A stretch of DNA of 48,002 bases from contig CAMDLX010000005.1 in NCBI GenBank assembly GCA_945901935.1, positions 1 through 48,002 of the forward strand. The letters run 5' to 3'. The translations under genes were made by a program, and so were the position numbers. This stretch comes from Bifidobacterium breve (GTDB taxonomy: Bacteria > Actinomycetota > Acidimicrobiia > Acidimicrobiales > Microtrichaceae). The notes under the pieces were generated by a model. That model did no database searches. It was not told where the DNA came from and worked only from the letters and a program-made list of their open reading frames with translations. This document shows positions 40,393 through 48,002 of this stretch, in pieces; the stretch's first letter is position 1; each line of letters begins with the position of its first letter.

Positions 40393-41354
40393 CGATACGC
40401 AGCTAGGCGCTCAAGTACCTGTTCGGCCTCGGCCATGAATTGCTGAACCATCTGACCAGCGGGAACCAGAGTCTGAATCGCTCCGATTCCTTGACCCGCA
40501 GGCATGAACTCGATGCTGGGGTCAACCCCAACAGTGTGCTCGTCGCCACCAAGGTGATTGGCGCCATCTTGCATGGATTTGATGACCTGGCCGGGGAAGG
40601 GTTGGGCAACTGCTCCAGAGGCCTCAAAGTCTCGGGCGTAACTGGTGCGCAACACGCGACAGGTCTTGCCGGTGTAGGCCCGGGTAATCATGGTGCCGTC
40701 ATCGGCACCTCCTAGAATTGCTTCCTTATAGCCAGGGACGGCTCGTGCTTCGGGGCTGGCAATAAAGCGAGTACCGACCCAGATTCCGTCTGCTCCCAAA
40801 CCGAGAGCCGCTGCCAAGCCGCGTCCGTCAACGATTCCGCCAGCAGCTACAACGGGTACTTGAGCGCCGACGGCGTCAACCACCTGTGGAACAAGGGCCA
40901 ACGTTGCTACCTGGCCGGTGTGACCACCCGCCTCGGTTCCTTGGGCAACCACGATGTCGCATCCAGCGTCTACTGCCGCAATCGCATGTGAGACCTTGCC
41001 GCACATATTCACCACGAGTAGGCCGCGCTCATGACACAGGTCGATCACCTCACGTGGCACTCCAAGCCCTGCAACAAACACCGTTGCGCCACCATCTGCT
41101 ATTGCTGTGACTTTCGCAGCCATGTCTTGTGGTGCAGCAGTCAGCAAGTCCACGCCAAATGGCTTGTTGGTAAGTGCTGCAGTGGCTGCAATCTCGCTCA
41201 CCATCTCGTCGTTGCCCATAACCGATGCGCCAAGGCACCCAAACCCTCCAGCCTCGGACACGGCCGCAACGAGTTCGTTATATGAGACTCCGCCCATCCC
41301 AGCCAGCATGATGGGATGGTCAACATTCAGTAATTCAGTCAGGCGCGTTTGCAT
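40389..41354 (-). CDS. Nitronate monooxygenase / 2-nitropropane dioxygenase-like flavoprotein
   Basis: The 321-residue FMN TIM-barrel protein belongs to the NMO/FabK-like family: PIMLAGMGGVSYNELVAAVSEAGGFG, VVAQGTEAGGHTG with the catalytic-type His, VVAAGGIVDGRGLAAALGLGADGIWVGTRF phosphate-binding region. Family members oxidise alkyl nitronates or reduce enoyl-ACP/CoA; many in lipid loci are of unknown activity. ATG 41354 has TAGATT 6 nt upstream. The stop overlaps that of the converging LLM gene. It lies 28 bp downstream of the flavoprotein gene at 41383. Confidence 0.87.
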   Translation of the reverse strand: MQTRLTELLNVDHPIMLAGMGGVSYNELVAAVSEAGGFGCLGASVMGNDEMVSEIAATAALTNKPFGVDLLTAAPQDMAAKVTAIADGGATVFVAGLGVPREVIDLCHERGLLVVNMCGKVSHAIAAVDAGCDIVVAQGTEAGGHTGQVATLALVPQVVDAVGAQVPVVAAGGIVDGRGLAAALGLGADGIWVGTRFIASPEARAVPGYKEAILGGADDGTMITRAYTGKTCRVLRTSYARDFEASGAVAQPFPGQVIKSMQDGANHLGGDEHTVGVDPSIEFMPAGQGIGAIQTLVPAGQMVQQFMAEAEQVLERLAAYR

Positions 41355-41360
41355 GAAAAC

Positions 41361-41366
41361 AATCTA
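41361..41366 (-). promoter_or_regulatory. -10 element TAGATT of leaderless NMO-like gene
   Basis: TAGATT on the minus strand ends 6 nt before ATG 41354, without a ribosome binding site. Confidence 0.5.
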
Positions 41367-41382
41367 GGGCCTTGAGATGGCT

Positions 41383-42657
41383 CTAGCGCGATGCGTAGGC
41401 CCCTGGCTGGCTGATCACACCTTTGCCCCATCGGCGCGGCGTAGCGATGAGCGCCCGGGGGTAATCCTCAAACAGCCATCTTCCAAAGTTTCTTCGGGTC
41501 CAAGGAGTTGCGCCAGCTATTCGTACAGCCCGGTCTGCGCCACCCACTGAGCTCAAACCCCGAACAAGCAGTTTCGACATGCGATGATCGGCAACCAGTT
41601 CCTTTTTGAGAGCCACAGCGTATGCCCGGCCTGCCTCGCCTGACCGACCGTGGTCGCGCACTGCCTCTGCCGCTCGGATTCCGGTCAGCAGGGCCTGCGC
41701 AATCCCTTCTCCGGTCATGACATCGCAGGCTGCCACAGCGTCGCCTACAAAGAGTGCACGACCTGTGGCGGGAAGTATCTTGTCTACGCGTGCGGGGATC
41801 GGCCATGCCCGGTGAGGCTCATCAGCTACAAAATCTTCTCCGAGAACGGCCCGAATATGGGGCCGCTCGAGTAGATCCAACCACAGGGCCTTCATCTCTT
41901 TGGTTTTGCGCTCACCGTCACGCTGAATGCCAAAACCAATATTGGCCCGACCGCCAGGCAGAGGAAACGACCAGAAATACCCCGGCAACAAGTCAGCCTC
42001 AAATGAGATGAACAAGTCTTTAGCCGCAACGGGCCCAACGCCCGAGACGTACTGGCGGAATGCGTGCCACTCGCCCAAATAACCTTGCACGGCCACACCG
42101 AGGTGTTTGCGCAAAGGTGACCACATCCCGTCAGCTCCGATCACCCAAGCAGCCCGGACGAGACCAATCTCTTCTACCTCGACTGTGATGCCCTCTGAGT
42201 CCTCTTGCGCACCTACTAAGCCGTGACCATCGAGGACCTCGGCACCCTCTTTGCGTGCAAGGTTCAGCAGAGCCTCGTCAAGGTCCTTTCGCGTAGCGAT
42301 TGCAGCGAAGCTGCCACCCGTCCGCGGTAGTTCAAACAAGCGGGTTGTTCCGGTCGGGGAGCGCACCCAGCAGTCTTCGGCTTCTTGCCAAGACTCGATG
42401 CTCTCGGGAAGCAGTCCCAACTCCTCGAGTACTCGCAGCGCACCCGTGGTCAACCCGTCTCCACAAATCTTGTCTCGTGGAAACTCGGCCTTATCTATGA
42501 CGAGCACTTGAATGCCAGCCCGCGCAAGGGTAATTGCAGCAGCTGAACCTGCTGGGCCTGCGCCAACAATAAGCACATCTACGGATCTATCCGGGACTCT
42601 GATAGCTGCAGAACTCAAGCCAAATCCAGAAGTTCGTTGTAGGCGGTCCGCAGGCAT
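41383..42657 (-). CDS. Geranylgeranyl reductase family FAD protein
   Basis: The protein of up to 424 residues has an N-terminal FAD-binding loop VLIVGAGPAGSAA, PRDKICGDGLTTGALRVLEELGL as in geranylgeranyl reductases, and the second flavin motif ALFVGDAVAACDVMTGEGI. Relatives saturate isoprenoid chains of lipids or menaquinone (MenJ). The ATG at 42657 overlaps the upstream WS/DGAT gene by 43 bp; a TTG at 42618, overlapping its stop as TTGA, is an equally plausible start and leaves a normal family N-terminus. The gene is co-directional with WS/DGAT upstream and the NMO-like gene downstream. Confidence 0.87.
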   Translation of the reverse strand: MPADRLQRTSGFGLSSAAIRVPDRSVDVLIVGAGPAGSAAAITLARAGIQVLVIDKAEFPRDKICGDGLTTGALRVLEELGLLPESIESWQEAEDCWVRSPTGTTRLFELPRTGGSFAAIATRKDLDEALLNLARKEGAEVLDGHGLVGAQEDSEGITVEVEEIGLVRAAWVIGADGMWSPLRKHLGVAVQGYLGEWHAFRQYVSGVGPVAAKDLFISFEADLLPGYFWSFPLPGGRANIGFGIQRDGERKTKEMKALWLDLLERPHIRAVLGEDFVADEPHRAWPIPARVDKILPATGRALFVGDAVAACDVMTGEGIAQALLTGIRAAEAVRDHGRSGEAGRAYAVALKKELVADHRMSKLLVRGLSSVGGADRAVRIAGATPWTRRNFGRWLFEDYPRALIATPRRWGKGVISQPGAYASR

Positions 42658-44036
42658 TCCATGAACACGTCACCATCGGGCACAGCGGCGGGGTCAAGGT
42701 TCACGCCAATATTGAGCTCATTCTGATAACTCAGGAGCGTGATGTTTACTGCGGCCCCTGCGAGGGGCCCAAATGGGTACACCGACTGCACTGGCACTCC
42801 CTGCAAATACAGCGGCACGGGTGATCCAGGCACGTTCGAGGCTTGGAAGTCCAACCCCTTCATCATGCTGCCGAATACTTGAGTGACAACCGTGGTGGGC
42901 AGCTTATTGAGGATTCCAGACAGCGGTTCAACGAGTTGGTTAGCCGGTTCATCGCGAGCAGCAATAGCACGCTCGCGAATGTGGGTCATGAGTTCGGTTA
43001 GGTCCTCGAAATCAATCTGAATCTCGAATCGCGCTGGTACAAAGGAGTTGCCAGATGTCTTCATCGATGCTGCGCCACGAATATTGATGGGCATGCCCAT
43101 GCGGAGCGACCCTTGCTCAGCCCCGTGATGCTGGTGATATAGCGACATGCCCCGAGCGATCCCAGAGAGGAACGTGTCGTTGATCGTGCCACCAATGTGA
43201 TTGCCAACCTTCTTGGCAAGGTCAAGTGGCATAGAGAGCACATCGAGGCTATTCGAGAGCGTTCGCCGGGTCATGATCGCCGAAAGTGGTGTGCTCTCTG
43301 GCCGAAGAATTCTGGTAGCAGAGGCAAGTAACTCACTCGATGCCGTCACCGACCCACCGGGATCTGTGAGTGCATCACGCACCGATCCAGCGCCGGCCGA
43401 AGTGACCTGTCGAGCAAAACTGAACTGCCTGCGGGACTCATGTTGGAAAGCGTTCATGAAACGCTGGGCCTGATTGAGTACGTGAACGTCGGGGGCATGA
43501 GGCATCATGCGCTCTGCAGCATCTGGCTCAAGCTCGAAAATCTCCAGCATGAGTTCGACACCGCCAACCCCGTCGGTGATCGAGTGATGAAACTTCAAAA
43601 TAATCGCAGATTGGTTGCTCGACAGACCCTCGACGATGGTCGCCTCCCAGAGCGGCCTTGCCCGGTCAAACCCCTGCATGGCAATGGGGCCAGCCATTGC
43701 GAGAAGGTCTGCCATCGAGCCTGAGCCGGGCACGCGGGCAGAGCGAAGGTGGTAGCGAAGGTCGAAGTTGGGGTCGATCTCCCAACGGGGGGGAGCAAGC
43801 GAAAGGGGGTTGCCGCGTACTCGCTGTCGCAAGCGAGGGACGATTCGACTGGCCCGATCAAAGATGTGATGAAGTTGGTCTGAGCGCACCTGGCCGTCGA
43901 GCACCATCAGCGTGGTGACGGTCGAGCGGAGCATGGGATCCTTCTCGATGTTCCACATCAAGGCATCCGCATCACTCATGCGGTCCTCAAAGGTCACCGA
44001 CATGGCCTGACTAGATGAAGTTCGTTCTGTGCTCAT
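42615..44036 (-). CDS. WS/DGAT-type acyltransferase
   Basis: The second WS/DGAT protein of the window has 473 residues and an intact HHSITDG active site (residues 150-156), plus PLSAIMTRRTLSNSLDVL, NDTFLSGIARG, and the SNVPGSPVPLYLQGV and FGPLAGAAVNITLLSYQNELNIGV segments. It should make triacylglycerol or wax esters from acyl-CoA. GAGG precedes ATG 44036 by 7 nt and a TAGTAT -10-like hexamer lies about 40 bp upstream. It is translationally linked to the flavoprotein gene that follows. Confidence 0.92.
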   Translation of the reverse strand: MSTERTSSSQAMSVTFEDRMSDADALMWNIEKDPMLRSTVTTLMVLDGQVRSDQLHHIFDRASRIVPRLRQRVRGNPLSLAPPRWEIDPNFDLRYHLRSARVPGSGSMADLLAMAGPIAMQGFDRARPLWEATIVEGLSSNQSAIILKFHHSITDGVGGVELMLEIFELEPDAAERMMPHAPDVHVLNQAQRFMNAFQHESRRQFSFARQVTSAGAGSVRDALTDPGGSVTASSELLASATRILRPESTPLSAIMTRRTLSNSLDVLSMPLDLAKKVGNHIGGTINDTFLSGIARGMSLYHQHHGAEQGSLRMGMPINIRGAASMKTSGNSFVPARFEIQIDFEDLTELMTHIRERAIAARDEPANQLVEPLSGILNKLPTTVVTQVFGSMMKGLDFQASNVPGSPVPLYLQGVPVQSVYPFGPLAGAAVNITLLSYQNELNIGVNLDPAAVPDGDVFMECLRTAYNELLDLA

Positions 44037-44139
44037 GTAACTGCCTCAGTGATCCTCGACGTTTCTACACATACTAGGGATGCTGCGGCTGTGCTGCTTC
44101 GCGAGGAGTGCTCTGAGCGCTGAGGAATTCGTGCGGTTC

Positions 44140-45807
44140 TCAGTCGCAGTCGTAGTTTGCGTTGAATTTGTCTTTCTCTGTATGGCCATCCACAAAAGTT
44201 CGGGTTCGCTCGGTGGTGACCTTGCCGCAGCCAGAAGTTGGATTCTGTGCCGTCTGTTCACCCTTGGCAAAGGGTGTAGACCACATGCTGACCGTGACTG
44301 AGGTGTTGGTATACGTGGGCCAAATAACCACTCCATACGGAGTTTCGTTTCGTATCTTGAGGTCGACACTGGGATAAGCCAATGTGGCCTCACGGCCAAA
44401 GGGATACCTGCTGATGTACTTCGAGTGGGCCTTGTAAGCAGGAATGTTGAGTCCGCCAAAGAACGCTGCATTGAATGTGGTGGTTGCAAACTGGCTCACA
44501 CCGCCACCAATGTCGGTTGCGAATTCACCGTCCTGAATAACTCCACCCTCGACGAACCCCTTTGCAGTGGTTCGCCGACCGACCGTGTCGTTTACAGAGA
44601 ATGTGGCGCCCGGAGGAATCAGCGTGCCGCGAACAATGTCAGAAATTTTGTGAATATTAGTAACTCTCGATTCGCAGCACTTGTGATTCGTCGTGAATGA
44701 CCCAATGACCTCTTTTACGCCAAGACCAGCGGCCCAATCACGGCCTTGTTGAGCAGTCTCTACCCGAGTGGGTAAGTCAATCGTGGTCTGACCCGCCAGA
44801 AGGCCGTCCACAATCTTTTGCGGGGCTTCTGCAGTGCAACAGACTTGAGCATCCTCACCGCCAACAGGGGTTGGTACTCCATCGATAATGTCGAAGCGCA
44901 CGTTCGTTGGGTTTGGCTTTGATGGGTTCTTGGACTCGAGAATGAGCGAGACAGCTTCGGGCTTCATGGTGAGCTTGGGGGTGGAATCCGTAATTGTCAG
45001 AGCGAAGGCGGGGCGGAAGGCCTTGCCTTCAACTTCGATCTTTGTGCCACCAGCATTCAGGGTGACGGGACCTGCAGTCACGGCGTTGGCCTGATCTACC
45101 AGCGTTTGCACAGCCGCATCGGTGACCAGAGGGTCGGTGACGGTTGGTTCAACGGTGATCGTGATGGGCTTGGAGAGATCAGACAGGGATTGCGGCAGGG
45201 CACGTACCACGTCGTTGATTGTGACCTCGGTGCCCGGCGAACCTGCAACCAGCGTGACGGACTCTTCCGTTGCGGCAATGTTTGGTTCGACTGGCAGCGT
45301 CCTTCGGTCGCCTTGGAGAGCTATCAGGGTGGGAGAGAGTTGTTCGCTATCTACGCTCAGGGTGACCTCGGCCGAGCGACCGCCAAAGAGCGACTTCAAC
45401 CAGCGGATTGGCCGAGTGGGTAGGGGGTCGACCCGGCCAATGTCGTTGACATCTTGTGCAGTAGCGGCAACGTCCATGCTCAGGCCAAGCTCGCCGGCTG
45501 TCGTGGTCATGGTGGTCGCACCAGACTGAATCTGCACTTCGGTGCTCGGAAGTTCGTTTGCCAAAGCCTGCAACTGTGCATCCAGTTCGCTTGGGCTGTT
45601 ACCGCCCACCTCGACCCCCGCCACCGTGACGTTTCGCGCAACGTTGTCGCTACTACGCCACTGGTCCAGTGCCCACGCGGCTGAGATGAAGGCAATCAGG
45701 ATCAGCGGCGTTGCAACCACGAGCAGGATGATCTTGTGGGCCTTTGTCACCGGCAAATGTTCGCGCATATTGAAGGGGCACTCGCGGCAAGACCCCACAA
45801 CATTCAC
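44140..45807 (-). CDS. VanW family membrane-anchored protein
   Basis: The 555-residue protein has one membrane segment near residues 27-48, followed by beta-rich repeats of the peptidoglycan-binding-4 (YoaR-like) type and a C-terminal VanW domain (CCESRVTNIHKISDIVRGTLIPPGATFSVNDTVG, GGGVSQFATTTFNAAFFGG). It should sit outside the membrane on the cell wall; the biochemical role of VanW is unknown. GTG 45807 gives the full frame; an ATG at residue 14 (45768), just before the basic stretch and membrane segment, is the alternative. It follows nucS by 27 bp. Confidence 0.88.
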   Translation of the reverse strand: MNVVGSCRECPFNMREHLPVTKAHKIILLVVATPLILIAFISAAWALDQWRSSDNVARNVTVAGVEVGGNSPSELDAQLQALANELPSTEVQIQSGATTMTTTAGELGLSMDVAATAQDVNDIGRVDPLPTRPIRWLKSLFGGRSAEVTLSVDSEQLSPTLIALQGDRRTLPVEPNIAATEESVTLVAGSPGTEVTINDVVRALPQSLSDLSKPITITVEPTVTDPLVTDAAVQTLVDQANAVTAGPVTLNAGGTKIEVEGKAFRPAFALTITDSTPKLTMKPEAVSLILESKNPSKPNPTNVRFDIIDGVPTPVGGEDAQVCCTAEAPQKIVDGLLAGQTTIDLPTRVETAQQGRDWAAGLGVKEVIGSFTTNHKCCESRVTNIHKISDIVRGTLIPPGATFSVNDTVGRRTTAKGFVEGGVIQDGEFATDIGGGVSQFATTTFNAAFFGGLNIPAYKAHSKYISRYPFGREATLAYPSVDLKIRNETPYGVVIWPTYTNTSVTVSMWSTPFAKGEQTAQNPTSGCGKVTTERTRTFVDGHTEKDKFNANYDCD

Positions 45808-45834
45808 AGGATGGCGAAGCGCCCCTCAGGACTG

Positions 45835-46494
45835 TCAGAAGAGAGTGAGGTCTTCTCTGCGGCTTCCGCGCAGCACCTCGTAGTCGATTTCTACCCAAGT
45901 CAGGCCTCTGGACTCTGCCAGAACTTTTGCTTGTGGCTTTATGGTTTGGGCCACAAAGACCCCCCTGACCCCACGCAGGTTTGGATCGCGCTCCATACGT
46001 TCTAGGTATCGAACAAGTTGTTCCACCCCATCAATATCGCCACGCCGCTTGATCTCAATGGCTACGGCCTGACCCGAAGCGTCCCTGCATAGCAAGTCAA
46101 CAGGTCCGATATCGGTCGGAAACTCACGCCGGATAAGCATCAGGTCCTGAGCAATTGCTGTCGGGTCCGCAGCGAGCAGCTCTTGAAGGTGTGCTTCAAC
46201 GCCGTCTTTTGTGAGTCCAGGGTCACTACCTAGCTCCTGGGACAGGTCGCTAAACATCTCGTACAGGTGAATGGTGAGTTGTTCGCCCTTCGGGTTCGTC
46301 ACTGTCCAGTAGTCGGGATGCTCCACCAGTCGGTTGGGTGCGTTCATCCAGTTGAGTGGCTTATACGCACCACCATCTGCATGGATGGCTACACAACCAT
46401 CGGCCTTGACCATGATCAAGCGGATTGCCTCTGGTAGGTGAGCCGAGAGGCGTCCCTCATAATCGACTGAACAGCGGGCAATGACAAGGCGCAC
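45835..46494 (-). CDS. nucS: Mismatch-specific endonuclease NucS/EndoMS
   Basis: The 219-residue protein is NucS, which replaces MutS/MutL mismatch repair in most actinobacteria by cutting both strands at mismatches. The N-terminal DNA-binding half includes [11 protein letters not shown]. The C-terminal PD-(D/E)xK nuclease core shows D133, E147 and K149 (GPVDLL, IEIKRRG). The last residues, EDLTLF, match a beta-clamp binding peptide, as known for NucS in corynebacteria. The GTG start at 46494 has TAGACT 8 nt upstream and no ribosome binding site. Length is normal for the family. Confidence 0.94.
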   Translation of the reverse strand: MRLVIARCSVDYEGRLSAHLPEAIRLIMVKADGCVAIHADGGAYKPLNWMNAPNRLVEHPDYWTVTNPKGEQLTIHLYEMFSDLSQELGSDPGLTKDGVEAHLQELLAADPTAIAQDLMLIRREFPTDIGPVDLLCRDASGQAVAIEIKRRGDIDGVEQLVRYLERMERDPNLRGVRGVFVAQTIKPQAKVLAESRGLTWVEIDYEVLRGSRREDLTLF

Positions 46495-46502
46495 AGGGGC
46501 AG

Positions 46503-46508
46503 AGTCTA
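46503..46508 (-). promoter_or_regulatory. -10 element TAGACT before nucS
   Basis: TAGACT on the minus strand ends 8 nt before GTG 46494, in the short gap after the DUF4395 gene. Spacing is slightly longer than at other leaderless candidates. Confidence 0.35.
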
Positions 46509-46515
46509 GGCCTGC

Positions 46516-47028
46516 CTAGCGGGAGCTTGAAGACAGGCCCGGAATCCGCAGGGAGATGTCGTTGCACTCGGCGCAGACATCTTCAGGGATGACTCCGGCC
46601 CTCATCAGCAAGGCAAAGACCTTGCACCCCAAGCAGAATCCGAGTGCAGCCTCAAGAGCCGCCGCAAGAACCAGAAATCCAAGAATCACGCGAGAAGCCC
46701 CGGGCATACCGGCTAGCCAGAGTGCAGAGGCAGTCACGGTAAAGGCCACACCGATTGCCTGGGCAAACCGCTTTGGTGGACCGGGGACTAATTTCTCAAA
46801 CTGGGGGAGCCGCGGTGCAACCACCTTTGTGGCGATGAGACCGAGCGGGCTGAACCTGGGACCACTTGCCACCCGAGCCAGAAACCCATACGTCAGCGGA
46901 ATCAGTATCCATCCCCAGCCGAGGCCTGCTACTGCCAGACCCATGAGCACCACTCCAGTAGCTACGGTGCGGGCGGCCACGTCATTGACGGGGTTAGGAA
47001 ATGAAAAGAACGAGCTAGAAGAACTCAC
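46516..47028 (-). CDS. DUF4395 membrane protein
   Basis: The 170-residue protein begins with NPVNDVAARTVATG, the DUF4395 signature, and has about four hydrophobic segments (from residue 20 to 145). Two Cys pairs, CLGC and CAEC, flank the last membrane segment and could bind metal or form disulfides. DUF4395 proteins often accompany thiosulfate sulfurtransferases, but none is seen here. GTG 47028 has TACTCT 6 nt upstream. Its promoter is interwoven with the typA terminator. Confidence 0.85.
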   Translation of the reverse strand: MSSSSSFFSFPNPVNDVAARTVATGVVLMGLAVAGLGWGWILIPLTYGFLARVASGPRFSPLGLIATKVVAPRLPQFEKLVPGPPKRFAQAIGVAFTVTASALWLAGMPGASRVILGFLVLAAALEAALGFCLGCKVFALLMRAGVIPEDVCAECNDISLRIPGLSSSSR

Positions 47029-47034
47029 AAAACA

Positions 47035-47063
47035 AGAGTAACTCTCTAAACCCGACCAAACAA
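47035..47063 (-). promoter_or_regulatory. Promoter of DUF4395 gene (TTGTTT-17-TACTCT)
   Basis: On the minus strand TTGTTT (47058-47063) and TACTCT (47035-47040) are separated by 17 bp, with 6 nt between -10 and the GTG start. The -35 hexamer lies in the loop of the typA terminator hairpin. Confidence 0.5.
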
Positions 47064-47076
47064 GTCGGGTTTAGAG
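47044..47076 (-). terminator. Intrinsic terminator after typA
   Basis: A perfect 13-bp stem (47044-47056 with 47064-47076) and 7-nt loop start 15 bp after the typA stop. A T-containing tail follows on the minus strand. It is the strongest hairpin between genes in the right half of the window. Confidence 0.75.
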
Positions 47077-47090
47077 GAATACTTTCGGAA

Positions 47091-48002
47091 TCAACCGAGC
47101 TTGGCGCTCTTGATGGCCTTGGTAAGGCGTGCGCGAGTTCCAGCGTCAAGGGCAACCTTGCGCAGGCGCACCGCTTGTGGGGTCACCTCGACGCACTCGT
47201 CTTCTGCCAAGAACTCAAGCGCCTGCTCGAGAGACTGCCTACGCGGCGGAGTGAGGCGCTCGGTGTTGTCTGACGAGGAGGTACGCATATTGGTGAGTTT
47301 CTTCTCACGGCAGATATTGACGTCCATGTCTTCTGAGCGAGAGTTCTCGCCGATGACCATGCCCTCGTAAACCACGTCTCCGGGGCCAACAAAGAGCGAG
47401 GCCCGCTCTTGAACCTGAACCACGGCATAGGCGGTGACGGGACCAGAACGGTCCGCCACGATGGAACCGCGATCCCGAGAGCGAATCTCGCCAAACCAAG
47501 GTGCCCAACCGTCAAAGATCTGATGCAACATGCCAGTGCCGCGAGTCTCGGTCAAGAACTCGGTGCGGAAGCCCAGCAGGCCGCGTGCAGGAACTCGCTG
47601 CTCGATGCGCACCCATCCAGTTCCGTGGTTCACCATGTCGACAAGCTGCCCCTTGCGGGTTGCTAGCAACTGACTCACTGCTCCGAGATACTCCTCGGGG
47701 ACATCCACCGAAACGGATTCAACAGGCTCGTGGATCTTGCCGTCGATTTCACGCGTCACCACTTGTGGCTTGCCGACGTTCATCTCGAAACCTTCACGTC
47801 GCATGGTCTCGACTAGCACTGCGAGCTGCAATTCGCCACGAGCATGAACCTCCCAAGCATCTGGACGCTCAGTTGGATTCACTCGCAGGCTCACGTTGCC
47901 GACCAGCTCTGCATCGAGGCGAGCCTTAATCTGACGAGCAGTGACCTTGTCTCCTTCTCGGCCATTGAGCGGAGATGTGTTGACTCCAATGGTCATCGAC
48001 AA
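47091..48002 (-). CDS. typA: Translational GTPase TypA/BipA, C-terminal part
   Basis: The gene continues beyond the right edge; 303 C-terminal codons are visible, so the GTPase domain is outside. The visible part includes the end of domain II (TIGVNTSPLNGREGDKVTARQIKARLDAEL), the EF-G-like domain III (HARGELQLAVLVETMRREGFEM), domain V (EEYLGAVSQLLATRKGQL) and the BipA-specific C-terminal domain with EKKLTNMRTSSSDNTERL. TypA is a ribosome-associated GTPase important under cold and stress conditions. A 13-bp hairpin terminator follows. Confidence 0.95.
   Translation of the reverse strand: MSMTIGVNTSPLNGREGDKVTARQIKARLDAELVGNVSLRVNPTERPDAWEVHARGELQLAVLVETMRREGFEMNVGKPQVVTREIDGKIHEPVESVSVDVPEEYLGAVSQLLATRKGQLVDMVNHGTGWVRIEQRVPARGLLGFRTEFLTETRGTGMLHQIFDGWAPWFGEIRSRDRGSIVADRSGPVTAYAVVQVQERASLFVGPGDVVYEGMVIGENSRSEDMDVNICREKKLTNMRTSSSDNTERLTPPRRQSLEQALEFLAEDECVEVTPQAVRLRKVALDAGTRARLTKAIKSAKLG

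Noticed and set aside
1-48002. Search by eye for tRNA, rRNA, CRISPR arrays, insertion sequences and phage genes
   Set aside because: No cloverleaf with CCA-type end, no spaced direct repeats of 25-40 bp, no transposase or integrase motif and no terminal inverted repeats were seen. The tandem arrays present have no spacers.

Overview
The window looks like a chromosome segment of an actinobacterium with intermediate G+C. The markers are a mycothiol S-conjugate amidase (Mca), three F420-type luciferase-like oxidoreductases, the mismatch endonuclease NucS/EndoMS, a DevR/DevS-type two-component pair, two WS/DGAT acyltransferases, and FadD/FadE/thiolase genes that resemble mycobacterial lipid and steroid catabolism genes. 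An uncultured planktonic actinomycete would fit, but that placement is inference. I saw no rRNA, tRNA, insertion sequence, phage gene or CRISPR array.

Layout. 1-4.2 kb: start of a possible Bax-inhibitor-like gene, an Ala-rich orphan, an acyl-CoA thioesterase, and a soluble duplicated PhoU/TrkA-C protein. 4.2-7.5 kb: mca, a GNAT acetyltransferase and a ChbG/HpnK deacetylase, converging on a lipoprotein thermonuclease. 7.5-16.5 kb: lipid catabolism (FadA5-like thiolase, amidase, thioesterase, two LLM oxidoreductases, FadD ligase, SDR). 16.6-20.1 kb: a 71-residue small protein, a six-unit 16-bp repeat array, and an operon of alpha/beta hydrolase, PAP2 phosphatase and WS/DGAT. 20.1-25.7 kb: signalling. 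This holds a PAS-GGDEF-EAL protein with a decayed EAL domain, divergent DevR and DevS-like genes, then a 460-bp gene-free spacer with a long hairpin and two DevR-box-like sites ahead of an unknown gene and a frameshifted PNPOx-like gene. 25.7-32 kb: secreted lipase-like lipoprotein, MpaB/DUF2236 protein, an Ntn amidohydrolase coupled to an MFS exporter, and a glutaryl-CoA dehydrogenase. 32-35 kb: two tandem OafA-type acyltransferases. 35-44 kb: second lipid block (SDR, FadD, FadE, LLM, nitronate monooxygenase-like protein, geranylgeranyl-reductase-like flavoprotein, second WS/DGAT). 44-48 kb: VanW protein, NucS, DUF4395 membrane protein, and the C-terminal part of TypA/BipA.

Together the genes suggest an aerobe that activates, shortens and stores acyl chains (FadD, FadE, thiolase, thioesterases, WS/DGAT), uses F420 and mycothiol, and senses redox or hypoxia through DevRS.

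The clearest window-wide pattern is regulatory. At a dozen or more gene starts a TANNNT hexamer lies 5-8 nt before the ATG or GTG, with no Shine-Dalgarno, which is the signature of leaderless mRNA. A second pattern is short tandem duplications (9, 15, 15, 16 and 23 bp) at or across the 3' ends of genes.
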